From Polynucleobacter sp. MWH-Aus1W21 (GTDB lineage: Bacteria > Pseudomonadota > Gammaproteobacteria > Burkholderiales > Burkholderiaceae): a stretch of DNA of 64,000 bases. The notes beneath the pieces are model-generated. The model ran no database searches and was not told the origin of the DNA. It saw only the letters and a list, made by a program, of their open reading frames with translations. The stretch covers positions 1,984,001 to 2,048,000 of the forward strand of contig NZ_CP061287.1 in assembly GCF_018687275.1 (NCBI RefSeq). The letters run 5' to 3'. Numbering within the stretch: the first letter of the stretch is position 1; each line of letters begins with the position of its first letter. Positions 31,649 through 40,863 of this stretch are shown here, piece by piece. A program made the translations under genes and the position numbers.

Positions 31649-31663
31649 AATTTATTGTGGAGG

Positions 31664-32188
31664 TTAGGCAATCTTTTTCAGCGTCTTGACATAACGCTGT
31701 GCATTTTTCACGTAACGCCCAGCGATATCGTGAATCCCCGCTATTTGCTCCGCAGTTAGCTCTTTCACCGCTTTTGCTGGAGTTCCTAAAATCATAGAGC
31801 CGTCCGGAAATTCTTTTCCTTCTGTAACGAGCGCACCTGCACCAACCAAACAATTTTTTCCAATCTTGGCGCCATTCAAAATTACTGCGCCAATGCCAAT
31901 CAAACTGCCGTCGCCAATTTGACAGCCGTGCAGCATAACCTGATGCCCAACGGTGACATGCTTACCAATAATGAGTGGATAACCGGGATCGGTATGCAAA
32001 ATAGATGTGTCTTGCACATTGCTACCAGCGCCAATTTGAATAAGATCGTTATCACCACGGATAATGACTTTGGGCCAAATGCTCACATCTTGATGGAGCT
32101 CTACTTTACCGATCACTTCTGCGCTTTCGGCAACCCATGCACCCTCAGCCAAATGAGGGGCATTTCCGTCTAGTTCAAATATAGCCAT
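31664..32188 (-). CDS. Gamma-class carbonic anhydrase family protein
   Basis: A 174-aa left-handed beta-helix protein (hexapeptide repeats, ~15-140). The zinc-ligand His residues are in 'SILHTDPGYPLIIGKHVTVGHQVMLHG' split over ~63-89 (three His in the H..H....H pattern), then 'GIGAVILNGAKIG' coils. YrdA/PaaY-like proteins may hydrate CO2 or hydrolyse thioesters. A single C-terminal helix ('GRYVKNAQRYVKTLKKIA') is normal. It lies 15 bp from the AEC gene, same direction. Confidence 0.9.
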   Translation of the reverse strand: MAIFELDGNAPHLAEGAWVAESAEVIGKVELHQDVSIWPKVIIRGDNDLIQIGAGSNVQDTSILHTDPGYPLIIGKHVTVGHQVMLHGCQIGDGSLIGIGAVILNGAKIGKNCLVGAGALVTEGKEFPDGSMILGTPAKAVKELTAEQIAGIHDIAGRYVKNAQRYVKTLKKIA

Positions 32189-32244
32189 GACTCATTATAG
32201 GTATGAATCAGGCTATAGATGAACAGCCTTGCACTAAAAATCAA

Positions 32245-33447
32245 TTACCAGTTAGGTTCGCGATCTGGTGATGAAGAAATGCGATGCACACTTAAATCGG
32301 CACCTTCGAACTCTTCTTCTTGAGACATACGAATACCTAAGGTCGCCTTCAGGGCGCCGTATACGACAAAACCACCGATCAATGCAATACCTACACCTAA
32401 GGTGCTACCAATCAGCTGCCCGGTAAAAGTGATACCGCCGAGACCACCAAAAGCTTTGGTGCCAAAAATACCTGCGGCTAAACCACCCCATAAACCGCAC
32501 AAACCGTGCAATGGCCAAACACCAAGAACATCGTCCAGCTTCCAGCGGTTCTGTACCAAGGTAAACATATATACAAAAAGTCCGCCAGCAACTAAACCAA
32601 CAAACAAAGCGCCAAGAGGATGCATTAAATCTGAGCCAGCACAAACTGCTACCAAGCCAGCAAGAGGACCGTTATAGGTAAAACCTGGATCGTTTCGACC
32701 GACTACCCAAGCAGCCAATGTGCCACCAACCATCGCCATCAATGAGTTCATTGCAACCAAGCCGCTGATCTTGTCGATTGTTTGCGCGCTCATCACGTTA
32801 AAGCCAAACCAACCTACCGCCAAAATCCAAGCACCCAAAGCCAAGAAAGGAATGCTTGATGGTGGATGAGCAGAAATTTGCCCCTCTTTTGTATAGCGGC
32901 CACGGCGAGCACCCAAAAGAATAACGGCCGGCAAGGCAATCCAACCACCTACGGCATGCACTACAACTGAACCAGCAAAGTCATGGAACTCTTCACCTGT
33001 TAGACCTTTAATCCAAGCCTGAATACCGTAGTGTTGATTCCATGCAATACCTTCAAAGAAGGGATATACAAAACCAACCAAGATAAAAGTAGCAATAAGC
33101 TGAGGATTAAATTTAGCGCGCTCTGCAATACCACCTGAAATAATTGCCGGGATTGCAGCAGCAAAAGTCAGCAAGAAGAAAAACTTCACTAACTCATAGC
33201 CATTCTTCTCAGCGAGTAACTCTGCACCAGAGAAAAAGTTCACACCATAAGCAATGCTGTAACCAATAAAAAAATATGCAATCGTTGAGACTGCAAAGTC
33301 CACTAAGATTTTTACTAAAGCATTCACCTGGTTCTTCTTGCGTACAGTGCCCAACTCCAAGAACGCAAAGCCCGCATGCATGGCAAGAACCATGATTGCA
33401 CCGAGCAAAATGAATAAAGCATCGCTACCTGTTTTCAAAGTTTCCAT
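32245..33447 (-). CDS. amtB: Ammonium transporter (Amt)
   Basis: A 400-aa inner-membrane channel. The start at 33447 (METLKTGSDALF) has a strong GAGGGG site; the longer frame from 33519 lacks one. Family signatures include 'FLELGTVRKKNQVNAL', 'HAVGGWIALPAVILLGARRGRY' in two parts with the pore His, 'AAWVVGRNDPGFTYNGPLAGLVAVCAG' in two parts, and the twin His-region 'VWPLHGLCGLWGGLAAGIFG' split. No N-terminal signal peptide is evident. It imports ammonium under nitrogen limitation. No glnK lies beside it, which is unusual for amtB. Confidence 0.92.
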   Translation of the reverse strand: METLKTGSDALFILLGAIMVLAMHAGFAFLELGTVRKKNQVNALVKILVDFAVSTIAYFFIGYSIAYGVNFFSGAELLAEKNGYELVKFFFLLTFAAAIPAIISGGIAERAKFNPQLIATFILVGFVYPFFEGIAWNQHYGIQAWIKGLTGEEFHDFAGSVVVHAVGGWIALPAVILLGARRGRYTKEGQISAHPPSSIPFLALGAWILAVGWFGFNVMSAQTIDKISGLVAMNSLMAMVGGTLAAWVVGRNDPGFTYNGPLAGLVAVCAGSDLMHPLGALFVGLVAGGLFVYMFTLVQNRWKLDDVLGVWPLHGLCGLWGGLAAGIFGTKAFGGLGGITFTGQLIGSTLGVGIALIGGFVVYGALKATLGIRMSQEEEFEGADLSVHRISSSPDREPNW

Positions 33448-33583
33448 GAAATTTCCCCTCTTATTTTTTGCATCATTATGGGGAATATAAAAACCCAAAG
33501 AAGTGCGGGTTGCACCCAATTAGTGCATAGATAGGTTTATTTATGGTTTATTATCGTTTTTACATACACCTAAGGGAGAACCC

Positions 33584-33946
33584 ATGAAGAAATTCCTCAT
33601 TGCTTTGGCCGCTTTAGCCTCTTTTTCAGGCTTTGCACAAGCACAAGAAACAATCAAAGTATTAAGCACACAAGAACTCGCTAATGTTTGCAAGCTCCCT
33701 GCAAGCCCAGAATCACGCAGTTTTTGTATTGGCTTTACCACCTCTGTTTATGAAACCTATTTAGCCACTCGCCACCCGCAACGTGCAAAGCCATTTATTT
33801 GCGTAAAGCAACCAGCTCCAGCACGGGATGAAGTGATTGGTGATTTTGTAAAGTTCGCACAAAGCAATCCACAAGTTGGCGATAAACCAGCGGCAGGTGT
33901 TTTCTTGGGCTTCTTAGCTTCACGCTTCCCTTGCGCCAGAAAATAA
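33584..33946 (+). CDS. Rap1a/Tai-like secreted protein
   Basis: A 120-aa protein with a Sec signal peptide (MKKFLIALAALASFSGFAQA) and a domain like the Rap1a/Tai immunity family: two Cys pairs ('NVCKLP', 'SFCIGF', 'FICVKQ', 'RFPCAR') and an 'ANPQ-' type 'SNPQVGDKPAAGVFLGFLA' helix. Tai proteins neutralise type VI amidase effectors in other bacteria, but no effector is nearby, so a house-keeping periplasmic role is equally likely. RBS GGGAG upstream of ATG. Confidence 0.75.
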   Translation: MKKFLIALAALASFSGFAQAQETIKVLSTQELANVCKLPASPESRSFCIGFTTSVYETYLATRHPQRAKPFICVKQPAPARDEVIGDFVKFAQSNPQVGDKPAAGVFLGFLASRFPCARK

Positions 33947-33993
33947 TTCCAGCAGCTTAGCCAAACTAATACACTTTTAAAGGATCAGTTGAG

Positions 33994-34281
33994 ATGAAAA
34001 AAATTATCGCAATTACCGCAGCAACTTTAGCAATCGTCGGTTGCTCAAATATGAGCAATACTGAACAACGCACGCTCTCAGGCGCTAGCATTGGCGCAGC
34101 AGCTGGTGCTGTTGGCACCGCAATCTTCCACGGCAACCCTATCTGGGGTGCAGTAGGTGGTGCAGCAGTTGGCGCAGCTTCTGGTTACGTATACGATGCC
34201 TACAAGAAAGAACAAGCTTCTGAATACAACTCTGGCTATAAAGCTGGAAAAAATAATCAGCCAGCTAAGGCCCCTAATTAA
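33994..34281 (+). CDS. Small lipoprotein with glycine-zipper segment
   Basis: A 95-aa lipoprotein: leader MKKIIAITAATLAIVGC with lipobox IVGC (Cys17). The middle (~30-65) is a glycine-zipper, with Gly at 3-4 residue spacing ('GASIGAAAGAVGTAIF', 'GAVGGAAVGAASGYVYD'), which usually packs in the outer membrane. The polar tail ends KNNQPAKAPN. It is 47 bp downstream of the Rap1a-like gene and may be co-transcribed. Confidence 0.85.
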   Translation: MKKIIAITAATLAIVGCSNMSNTEQRTLSGASIGAAAGAVGTAIFHGNPIWGAVGGAAVGAASGYVYDAYKKEQASEYNSGYKAGKNNQPAKAPN

Positions 34282-34332
34282 GCTCTAGCTTAGCTTGAAA
34301 CCCTGGCCTACAAGGCCTGAGCGTAGCAAAAC

Positions 34333-34366
34333 AAACCCAGCTCGTATTAATTTACCAGCTGGGTTT
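34333..34366. terminator. Bidirectional terminator
   Basis: Ten-bp stem AAACCCAGCT/AGCTGGGTTT followed by a T run, between the lipoprotein gene and the convergent osmC gene, whose stop codon lies within it. Confidence 0.8.
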
Positions 34367-34742
34367 TTATTTGGATCTGTCCAGCCAGTGCTTTATGAAT
34401 TGGACACTTATCAGCAATCTCCAATAAGCGCTCTTTTTCTTCTGGGCTTAAATTTCCCTGCAGTTGAATCTCGCGAGAAAAGATTTCAACATCATCTGCT
34501 CGTTCGATATCAACAGTCACAATGGCATTTTCTAAATTCATTTCCTTGCGACCGGCGTACATCTTTAAAGTCATGGATGTACAAGCAGCTAGGGCTGCAC
34601 CAAGATACTCATGAGGACTTGGTCCGGTTCCGGAGCCACCCTTTGCGGTTTCTGCATCAGATAAAAAATGCAAATCACCAGCAGTCAATTTCTGCTGTAG
34701 TGGACCCTCTCCAAACTGCGACACGACTTTTCTCATAAACAT
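34347..34742 (-). CDS. OsmC family protein
   Basis: A 131-aa protein of the OsmC/Ohr fold, a thiol-dependent peroxidase-like family or a C-terminal OsmC-like (YhfA) variant. Conserved features are 'GPSPHEYLGAALAACTSMTLKMYA' in two parts (~40-63, with a resolving-type Cys) and 'ADKCPIHKAL' with the second Cys (~112-121). It probably detoxifies organic hydroperoxides. Its stop overlaps the terminator hairpin. Confidence 0.87.
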   Translation of the reverse strand: MFMRKVVSQFGEGPLQQKLTAGDLHFLSDAETAKGGSGTGPSPHEYLGAALAACTSMTLKMYAGRKEMNLENAIVTVDIERADDVEIFSREIQLQGNLSPEEKERLLEIADKCPIHKALAGQIQIKTQLVN

Positions 34743-34784
34743 CCTAAATAAATAATTGCAATCGGAACAACTTTAAAGATGACT

Positions 34785-35216
34785 TTACCCGGAATGGGAT
34801 TTACTTGCTTTGTCTGCAGTAGGCAATTGCGCCTTCTTCCAAGCACTGAAACCACCCTCTAAATGACAAATATTTGGCACGCCCATTCTCTGCAACATTT
34901 GAGTCGATAAGGCGGAGCGCCAGGCAGAGGCACAATACAAAATGAGTTGCTTACCTTCACCGAAAATTGGCTTGTAATAAGGGCTATCGGGATCAACCCA
35001 GAACTCCAACATTCCTCTAGGGGCATGAAAAGCATTGGGAATCATGCCCTCTCTTTCCAATTCACGAACATCACGAATATCAACAAACACTACATTGGGA
35101 TCTGCCAACAATTGCTGGGCTTTTTCCAAGGGCAGAGTTTCGATTTCAGTCATTGCGCTCTGAATGAGCTCTTGATATCCAATCTTTAATTTCACCAATA
35201 TCTCCCAAATTAACAA
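34785..35216 (-). CDS. Rhodanese-like domain protein
   Basis: A 143-aa single-domain rhodanese. 'VFVDIRDVRELEREGMIPNAFHAPRG' (two parts, ~39-64) and the active-site loop 'LYCASAWRSA' (Cys near residue 99) fit sulfurtransferases. The first Met may be too early; a start within the leader helix is possible. It likely moves sulfane sulfur or acts in cyanide/thiosulfate metabolism. It is divergent from the antiporter gene at 35254. Confidence 0.87.
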   Translation of the reverse strand: MLIWEILVKLKIGYQELIQSAMTEIETLPLEKAQQLLADPNVVFVDIRDVRELEREGMIPNAFHAPRGMLEFWVDPDSPYYKPIFGEGKQLILYCASAWRSALSTQMLQRMGVPNICHLEGGFSAWKKAQLPTADKASKSHSG

Positions 35217-35253
35217 TGCCTCATTTTTATCAAGTACCTGCTACCATTCTGCT

Positions 35254-36516
35254 ATGAACTTTACCCCGACAGAACTTGGCGCAAGCATTATTTTTACAAT
35301 TGCAGTTTTGCATACTTTTTGTACTGGTTATTTTGAATCTATCGCCAAAAAATCTCCGCGGCACGCAGGGCTTTGGCACCTTCTTGGCGAAGTAGAAATT
35401 GTTTTTGGCTTTTGGGCCGCTATTTTAGTTATTTTTATCTCTTTGAATGATGGTCTAGCTACTGCTAAAGAGTTTTTAAATAAACGCAACTTCACTGAGC
35501 CGCTATTTGTTTTTGCCATCATGATTGTCGCTGGCACAAAACCTATTTTGTATTTTGCGACGAAAATTTTGCATGCTTTAGCTACGGCATTGCAATACCT
35601 ATTGCGCATTAGAAGTGCTCCCGCTTTATATTTTCTAACTCTGGCGATCACACCTCTTCTAGGCTCAGTCATCACCGAGCCAGCTGCGATGACCCTGGCA
35701 GCCTTTCTGCTGCGTGATTTAGTCTATCGCCATAAATGCTCAACAGCCCTCCTGTTTGGAACGCTTGGAGTTCTCTTCGTCAATATCTCCATCGGTGGGA
35801 CACTCACCAACTTTGCTGCGCCACCAGTACTGATGGTGGCCTCAACTTGGGGGTGGAGCTCAGCATTTATGTTTGCCAACTTTGGCATTGAGTCCTGCAT
35901 AGCCATTTTTATTAACGCTCTAGCAGTCACGCTTTTATTTCATCACCAACTGATTGAGCCAGATGCAGATAAGAAAGAAGTCAAAATTCCATTGGCCGTA
36001 ATTTTGGTTCACCTACTCTTCTTGTGTGGGGTGGTGATGTTTGCACATGACCCGATAATTTTTACTTGGATTCTGTTGTTCTTTATCGGCTACACCACTG
36101 CTTATCCAAAACATCAAAGCCCATTAATTCTGAAAGAAGCTTTGCTGGTCGGCTTCTTCTTAGGCGGCTTAGTCGTACTAGGCTCATTACAAGGCTGGTG
36201 GCTACAACCCATCCTCGAAATGATGAGCCCTACTGCAGTCTTTTATGGAAGCCTTGTATTAACTGCGTTCACAGACAATGCAGCGCTCACTTACCTAGGC
36301 TCATTAGTCACCGGCACCTCACCGGAATTTAAGCTCGCCTTAGTGGGAGGAGCGGTAGCAGGAGGAGGTCTAACCGTAATTGCCAACGCACCCAACCCAG
36401 CTGGAATTGCTATCCTGCGACAACATTTCCCTAATGGCGCGGTCTCAGCACTCTATTTGCTAGTTGCCGCCATTCCACCAACAATAGTGGCTATCTTGGC
36501 TTATCGACTCATCTGA
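35254..36516 (+). CDS. Putative Na+/H+ antiporter
   Basis: A 420-aa inner-membrane protein with about 11 helices. 'FTIAVLHTFCTGYFES' (~16-31), 'PLLGSVITEPAAMTLAAFLLRD' in two parts (~133-154), 'FVNISIGGTLTNFAAPPVL' (~174-192) and 'FTDNAALTYLGSLV' (~336-349) fit the family often annotated as putative Na+/H+ antiporter (related to NhaD/ArsB). It probably balances sodium and protons; experimental proof for this family is limited. Confidence 0.82.
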   Translation: MNFTPTELGASIIFTIAVLHTFCTGYFESIAKKSPRHAGLWHLLGEVEIVFGFWAAILVIFISLNDGLATAKEFLNKRNFTEPLFVFAIMIVAGTKPILYFATKILHALATALQYLLRIRSAPALYFLTLAITPLLGSVITEPAAMTLAAFLLRDLVYRHKCSTALLFGTLGVLFVNISIGGTLTNFAAPPVLMVASTWGWSSAFMFANFGIESCIAIFINALAVTLLFHHQLIEPDADKKEVKIPLAVILVHLLFLCGVVMFAHDPIIFTWILLFFIGYTTAYPKHQSPLILKEALLVGFFLGGLVVLGSLQGWWLQPILEMMSPTAVFYGSLVLTAFTDNAALTYLGSLVTGTSPEFKLALVGGAVAGGGLTVIANAPNPAGIAILRQHFPNGAVSALYLLVAAIPPTIVAILAYRLI

Positions 36517-36582
36517 GGCCTCGACAAGACTTAGGCAGTAAAATCTGAGCTTCGCCCCCAGCTATAAACCTGAGAACGGCAT

Positions 36583-37929
36583 ATGAAAAAGCTCTACATC
36601 AAAACTTTCGGCTGTCAAATGAACGAGTATGACTCGGGCAAGATGGCCGACCTATTACATGCCGATGAAGGCATGGTCATGACAGATCGACCGGAAGATG
36701 CCGATGTTGTCCTTCTGAATACTTGCTCTATTCGAGAAAAAGCTGAAGACAAAGTCTTTTCGGACTTAGGCCGACTTCGCGAGCTTAAGAAAACAAAACC
36801 CAATCTATTGATTGGTGTTGGAGGCTGCGTAGCAAGTCAAGAAGGTCAGCAAATTGTCAGTCGCGCACCATATGTTGACGTGGTCTTTGGCCCGCAAACA
36901 TTGCATCGCTTATCCGACCTTATTGCAGAAAGACGTAAAACAGGCGTCTCTCAAGTAGACATTTCATTTCCAGAAATTGAAAAGTTTGATCATCTTCCGG
37001 CATCACGACAAACTCGTGGCTCAGCCTATGTATCGATCATGGAGGGCTGCTCTAAATACTGCAGTTACTGCGTTGTACCTTACACACGCGGCGAAGAAGT
37101 TTCTAGGCCTTTTGACGATGTACTCACTGAAGTGGCCGGTCTTGCCGGTAAAGGCGTCAAAGAAATTGTTCTGCTAGGCCAAAACGTGAATGCATATTTA
37201 GGCAAGATGGGCAATACCGAAGAGATCGCTGACTTTGCTCTTCTCATCGAATACATTGCTGAAATTCCAGGTGTTGAACGAATTCGATTTACCACTAGTC
37301 ACCCTAAAGAATTTACCCAACGCCTTATAGATGTCTATGCAAAAGTACCTAAGTTAGTTAGTCACTTACACCTACCCGTTCAACATGGATCAGATGCCAT
37401 GTTGTCAGCAATGAAGCGTGGCTATACGGCACTAGAGTTCAAAAGCATCATTCGCAAAATGCGCGCAGTTCGTCCTGACCTTACGCTATCAAGCGACTTC
37501 ATTGTGGGCTTTCCAGGTGAAACAGAGGCAGACTTTGAGAAACTCCTCAAGATGGTCGAAGAATTAAATTTTGACAATAGTTTTTGCTTTATATTCAGCC
37601 CACGTCCAGGCACACCAGCTGCGAACTTACACGATGACACGCCTTACGAAGTCAAACTAAAGCGCCTTCAAACATTACTAGCTCTTGTTGAGGGTCAGGC
37701 AAATCAAATTAGCCAAAAAATGTTGGGCAATACTGAACGGGTACTGATCGAAGGTCTTGCTAAGGACGGCATTAACTTGCAAGGACGTGCTGAAAATAAT
37801 CGCGTCATTCATTTCACGGCACCAGATCAAGATATTGAGAGCCTCATTGGCCAGATCGTAGATATACGCATCACCGAGGTCCTTAACTACACTCTCAGAG
37901 GTGAATTGGTAGAAGTAAATGTCAGCTAA
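36583..37929 (+). CDS. miaB: tRNA-2-methylthio-N6-dimethylallyladenosine synthase MiaB
   Basis: A 448-aa radical SAM methylthiotransferase. The N-terminal UPF0004 domain has its Fe-S Cys residues in 'TFGCQMNEYDSG', 'LLNTCSIRE' and 'GGCVASQ'. The radical-SAM motif is 'EGCSKYCSYCVVPYTRG' (CxxxCxxC, ~154-170). A C-terminal TRAM domain follows (~380-446). It adds a methylthio group at C2 of i6A37 in tRNAs. The stop overlaps ybeY by 11 nt, and the phoH gene usually found between them is absent. Confidence 0.96.
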   Translation: MKKLYIKTFGCQMNEYDSGKMADLLHADEGMVMTDRPEDADVVLLNTCSIREKAEDKVFSDLGRLRELKKTKPNLLIGVGGCVASQEGQQIVSRAPYVDVVFGPQTLHRLSDLIAERRKTGVSQVDISFPEIEKFDHLPASRQTRGSAYVSIMEGCSKYCSYCVVPYTRGEEVSRPFDDVLTEVAGLAGKGVKEIVLLGQNVNAYLGKMGNTEEIADFALLIEYIAEIPGVERIRFTTSHPKEFTQRLIDVYAKVPKLVSHLHLPVQHGSDAMLSAMKRGYTALEFKSIIRKMRAVRPDLTLSSDFIVGFPGETEADFEKLLKMVEELNFDNSFCFIFSPRPGTPAANLHDDTPYEVKLKRLQTLLALVEGQANQISQKMLGNTERVLIEGLAKDGINLQGRAENNRVIHFTAPDQDIESLIGQIVDIRITEVLNYTLRGELVEVNVS

Positions 37930-38392
37930 GAACAAAGTCAATCCACCTAAACTAAAAATTGACTTGCAATACGCTAGTACTGCAATTGAATCTACTCTTA
38001 GCAAAATCGCTTCGCCCGCTTTAATAAAGAAATGGGTTAGGAGTACAACACCTCTTGGCGGCCTGATGACACTTCGCTTTGTAAATGCCACTGAAGGCAA
38101 AAAGTTGAACCTAGCTTTTCGCCAAAAAGATTACGCAACCAATGTGCTCACTTTTCCATACGAGCTTTCAAAAAATGAATTGGCAGCAGATATCATTTTC
38201 TGTCTCCCTGTATTACAGAAAGAAGCAAAAGAACAAAATAAATTACTGAAGGCCCATTTAGCCCATTTAATTGTGCACGGCTGCCTTCACGCTCAAGGCT
38301 ATGATCACGAGGCCGCCAAAGATGCCAAAAAAATGGAAGCCCTGGAAATCCAGACTCTCCAAAAAATGGGCTTTGCTAACCCTTATCAGTGA
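37919..38392 (+). CDS. ybeY: Endoribonuclease YbeY
   Basis: A 157-aa metal-dependent endoribonuclease for 16S rRNA maturation and ribosome quality control. The zinc motif 'HLIVHGCLHAQGYDHE' (H-G-x-L-H-x-x-G-Y-D-H, ~119-134) is intact. The 'LNLAFRQKDYATNVLTFPYE' region in two parts is also typical. The N terminus has an extra ~40 residues of helix. Start overlaps miaB, indicating coupled translation. Confidence 0.93.
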   Translation: MSAKNKVNPPKLKIDLQYASTAIESTLSKIASPALIKKWVRSTTPLGGLMTLRFVNATEGKKLNLAFRQKDYATNVLTFPYELSKNELAADIIFCLPVLQKEAKEQNKLLKAHLAHLIVHGCLHAQGYDHEAAKDAKKMEALEIQTLQKMGFANPYQ

Positions 38393-38422
38393 TTTGACTT
38401 ATTTCTACGCTATTCTTGCTAT

Positions 38423-39262
38423 ATGCCTGACCCCAATAAATCCCTTTTAGACCGTTTAGCTGATTTTTTAACCCCTCAGCCAACGGAGCCTGGCGAACGC
38501 CGTCAAGAGCTGATTGAAACCCTGCGCGAGGCACAAGCCGAGGGCTTAATAGATGCAGATGCCCTCTCAATGATTGAAGGTGTCTTTCAAGTTGGCCAAT
38601 TATCCGCACGTGACATTCTTGTGCCTCGCGCCCAGATTGATTGGATCGACATTGGTCAGGCGCTTCCTGAGATTATTAAGAATGTGATCGAAGCGGCACA
38701 CTCCCGCTTTCCAGTATTTGAAGGTAGTCGAGATAATGTCATCGGCATTTTGCTAGCCAAAGATTTATTGCGTCACGCCACAGAAAAAGATTTTCAAGTG
38801 CGAGACTGGTTGCGTCCCGCTGTCTTTATTCCAGAATCAAAACGTCTTAGTGTTTTATTGAGAGACTTTAAAGATAATCGCAATCACTTAGCGATTGTGG
38901 TTGATGAATATAGTGGCGTAGCAGGAATTATTACGATTGAGGATGTCCTTGAGCAAATCGTTGGCGATATTGAAGATGAGCATGACGTTGATGAAGAGGC
39001 GGATAATCTCATTGCCCTAGATAACGGCGACATCCGCGTCAAAGGCATTACGGAGCTTGAGCAATTTAATAAAGCACTAGGCACCCACTTCGAGCTTGAA
39101 GATATCGAGACAGTAGCCGGGTTAGTTATTCAACATCTTGGCCGCGTACCTAAGATGGGTGAGCTCATTGAAATCGATAGTATTGAATTTGAGGTGCAGC
39201 GCGCCGACCCAAGACAAATTCATATTCTGCTTGCGCGACAAACCAATAAAAAATCTGACTGA
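38423..39262 (+). CDS. corC: CorC/HlyC-type CBS domain protein
   Basis: A 279-aa cytoplasmic protein with a CBS pair ('ARDILVPRAQIDWID', ~57-71; 'HLAIVVDEYSGVAGIITIEDVLEQIVGDI' split, ~155-183) and a C-terminal CorC_HlyC (transporter-associated) domain (~195-275). It is linked to Mg2+/Co2+ efflux in enteric bacteria and lies, as in many proteobacteria, between ybeY and lnt. Confidence 0.92.
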   Translation: MPDPNKSLLDRLADFLTPQPTEPGERRQELIETLREAQAEGLIDADALSMIEGVFQVGQLSARDILVPRAQIDWIDIGQALPEIIKNVIEAAHSRFPVFEGSRDNVIGILLAKDLLRHATEKDFQVRDWLRPAVFIPESKRLSVLLRDFKDNRNHLAIVVDEYSGVAGIITIEDVLEQIVGDIEDEHDVDEEADNLIALDNGDIRVKGITELEQFNKALGTHFELEDIETVAGLVIQHLGRVPKMGELIEIDSIEFEVQRADPRQIHILLARQTNKKSD

Positions 39263-39270
39263 GATTTACC

Positions 39271-40803
39271 TTGTTTGATCAGCACCCCCATCAGCAGCAC
39301 AAGAGCGTCAAAATATTTTCAGTGTTTATTTTGATGCTATTGGGGGCAGCACTTGCGCTAGCTGCTGAGCTTCCTTACGGCGGCTGGATTCAGCTTCCAC
39401 TTTTAAGTATTCTCTGGTGGCGTATTGATTCTTACTCATCACTCTCAATCAAAAAACAATTTGTATTGGGTCTTACATTTGGTATTGGTTACTTTGTCGT
39501 AGGTCTATGGTGGCTTTACATTAGCTTGCATGACATTGGCGGTATGAATGCGCCACTTGCTTGTATGGGAGTATTTTTACTTTCAGCTTATGTTGCCATC
39601 TACTTTTCGTTAGCCACACTGGCAATTCCTGCATTCAAAAAGAATCAGTTAACTGGTTTATTTCTGGCGGCAAGCTGGGTTGTTGCAGAATTTTTGCGCG
39701 GCTATATCTTTACGGGATTTCCTTGGATGGGACTTGCTGAAACCCAATTTACTGGACCATTCACCCATATCGCACCCTTCTTTGGCGGCTTGACTTGCAC
39801 CTTCCTAGTGGTCTGGGCCTCCTGGGAACTTTATCAAGCTCGCAAACACCCCACTTCCAGCGCGCTCCTGATTGTGGCAGCCATTAGCCTGACTCAATTT
39901 GCTGGGCTATTTACTTTTACTAAGCCCATTGGAGAGCCAATTACCATTCGACTCATTCAGGGCAACTTTGAACAAAGTCTGAAATTTAATCCTCAAGCTA
40001 TTGGTAAACAGATTGATTTTTATGCCGGTGAAATTACTAAGCAAGCAGCCAATCTCATCATCATCCCCGAGACTGCATTCCCATGGCCTATTTCGAATTT
40101 ACCAATCGGCCTGCTAAATTACCTGCAAGATTACTCTAACGATAGCCATAGTAATGTTCTTCTTGGCTTGATTGGCGAAGTACCTGGAGAGGGTGGCATG
40201 CAATACTCCAATCGCGCTACTGGACTCTCGCCAAACACGCCAGCCTATCAATACGACAAGGCGCACCTCGTTCCCTTCGGAGAATTTATTCCTCCCGGAT
40301 TTCAATGGTTTGTCAAAGCATTTCACGTACCAATGAGCGACTTTGCTAGAGGGAAAATAGATCAATCTCCGTTTGCGATTGTGCGCAAGGGTCAAGCAGA
40401 TATTCATGCTGCTATTACGATTTGCTATGAGGATGTCTTTGGTAGTGAGCTAGCCTCGCGGATTCAGCACAGCACCCAGCCAGTAAATTTACTTATCAAC
40501 ATGACTAATCTTGCATGGTTTGGTGAATCGCAGGCCTCTACACAGCAACTCAGGCTATCTCAGCTACGATCTTTAGAAACTGGGCTGCCTGCTTTGCGCG
40601 CCACCAACACAGGCATTACAGCCGTCTTAGGACCTGATGGCAAAGTATTGCAATCCCTTCCTGAATTTACCCAAGGCACTCTAAGCACTCAAGTCCAGGC
40701 CTATTCTGGAAAAACGCCTTATGTCATTTGGGGCAATTTTCCGATTTTGGGTCTTTCTTGCCTCCTCTTGCTCTGGGGTCTCATTCGCCATAGACGTTTT
40801 TAG
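39271..40803 (+). CDS. lnt: Apolipoprotein N-acyltransferase Lnt
   Basis: A 510-aa inner-membrane enzyme that N-acylates outer-membrane lipoproteins. The start is a TTG at 39271, 8 bp after corC. Six to eight N-terminal helices precede a nitrilase domain with the catalytic triad: Glu in 'IIPETAFPWP' (~267-276), Lys in 'DKAHLVPFGEF' (~330-340) and Cys in 'AITICYEDVFG' (~384-394). A last helix anchors the C terminus. Confidence 0.94.
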   Translation: MFDQHPHQQHKSVKIFSVFILMLLGAALALAAELPYGGWIQLPLLSILWWRIDSYSSLSIKKQFVLGLTFGIGYFVVGLWWLYISLHDIGGMNAPLACMGVFLLSAYVAIYFSLATLAIPAFKKNQLTGLFLAASWVVAEFLRGYIFTGFPWMGLAETQFTGPFTHIAPFFGGLTCTFLVVWASWELYQARKHPTSSALLIVAAISLTQFAGLFTFTKPIGEPITIRLIQGNFEQSLKFNPQAIGKQIDFYAGEITKQAANLIIIPETAFPWPISNLPIGLLNYLQDYSNDSHSNVLLGLIGEVPGEGGMQYSNRATGLSPNTPAYQYDKAHLVPFGEFIPPGFQWFVKAFHVPMSDFARGKIDQSPFAIVRKGQADIHAAITICYEDVFGSELASRIQHSTQPVNLLINMTNLAWFGESQASTQQLRLSQLRSLETGLPALRATNTGITAVLGPDGKVLQSLPEFTQGTLSTQVQAYSGKTPYVIWGNFPILGLSCLLLLWGLIRHRRF

Positions 40804-40863
40804 GCATTTTTTAACTCCGGAGTGTCCTAGCCATGTAAAATCAATGGCTTAGCCAGGTTAATC

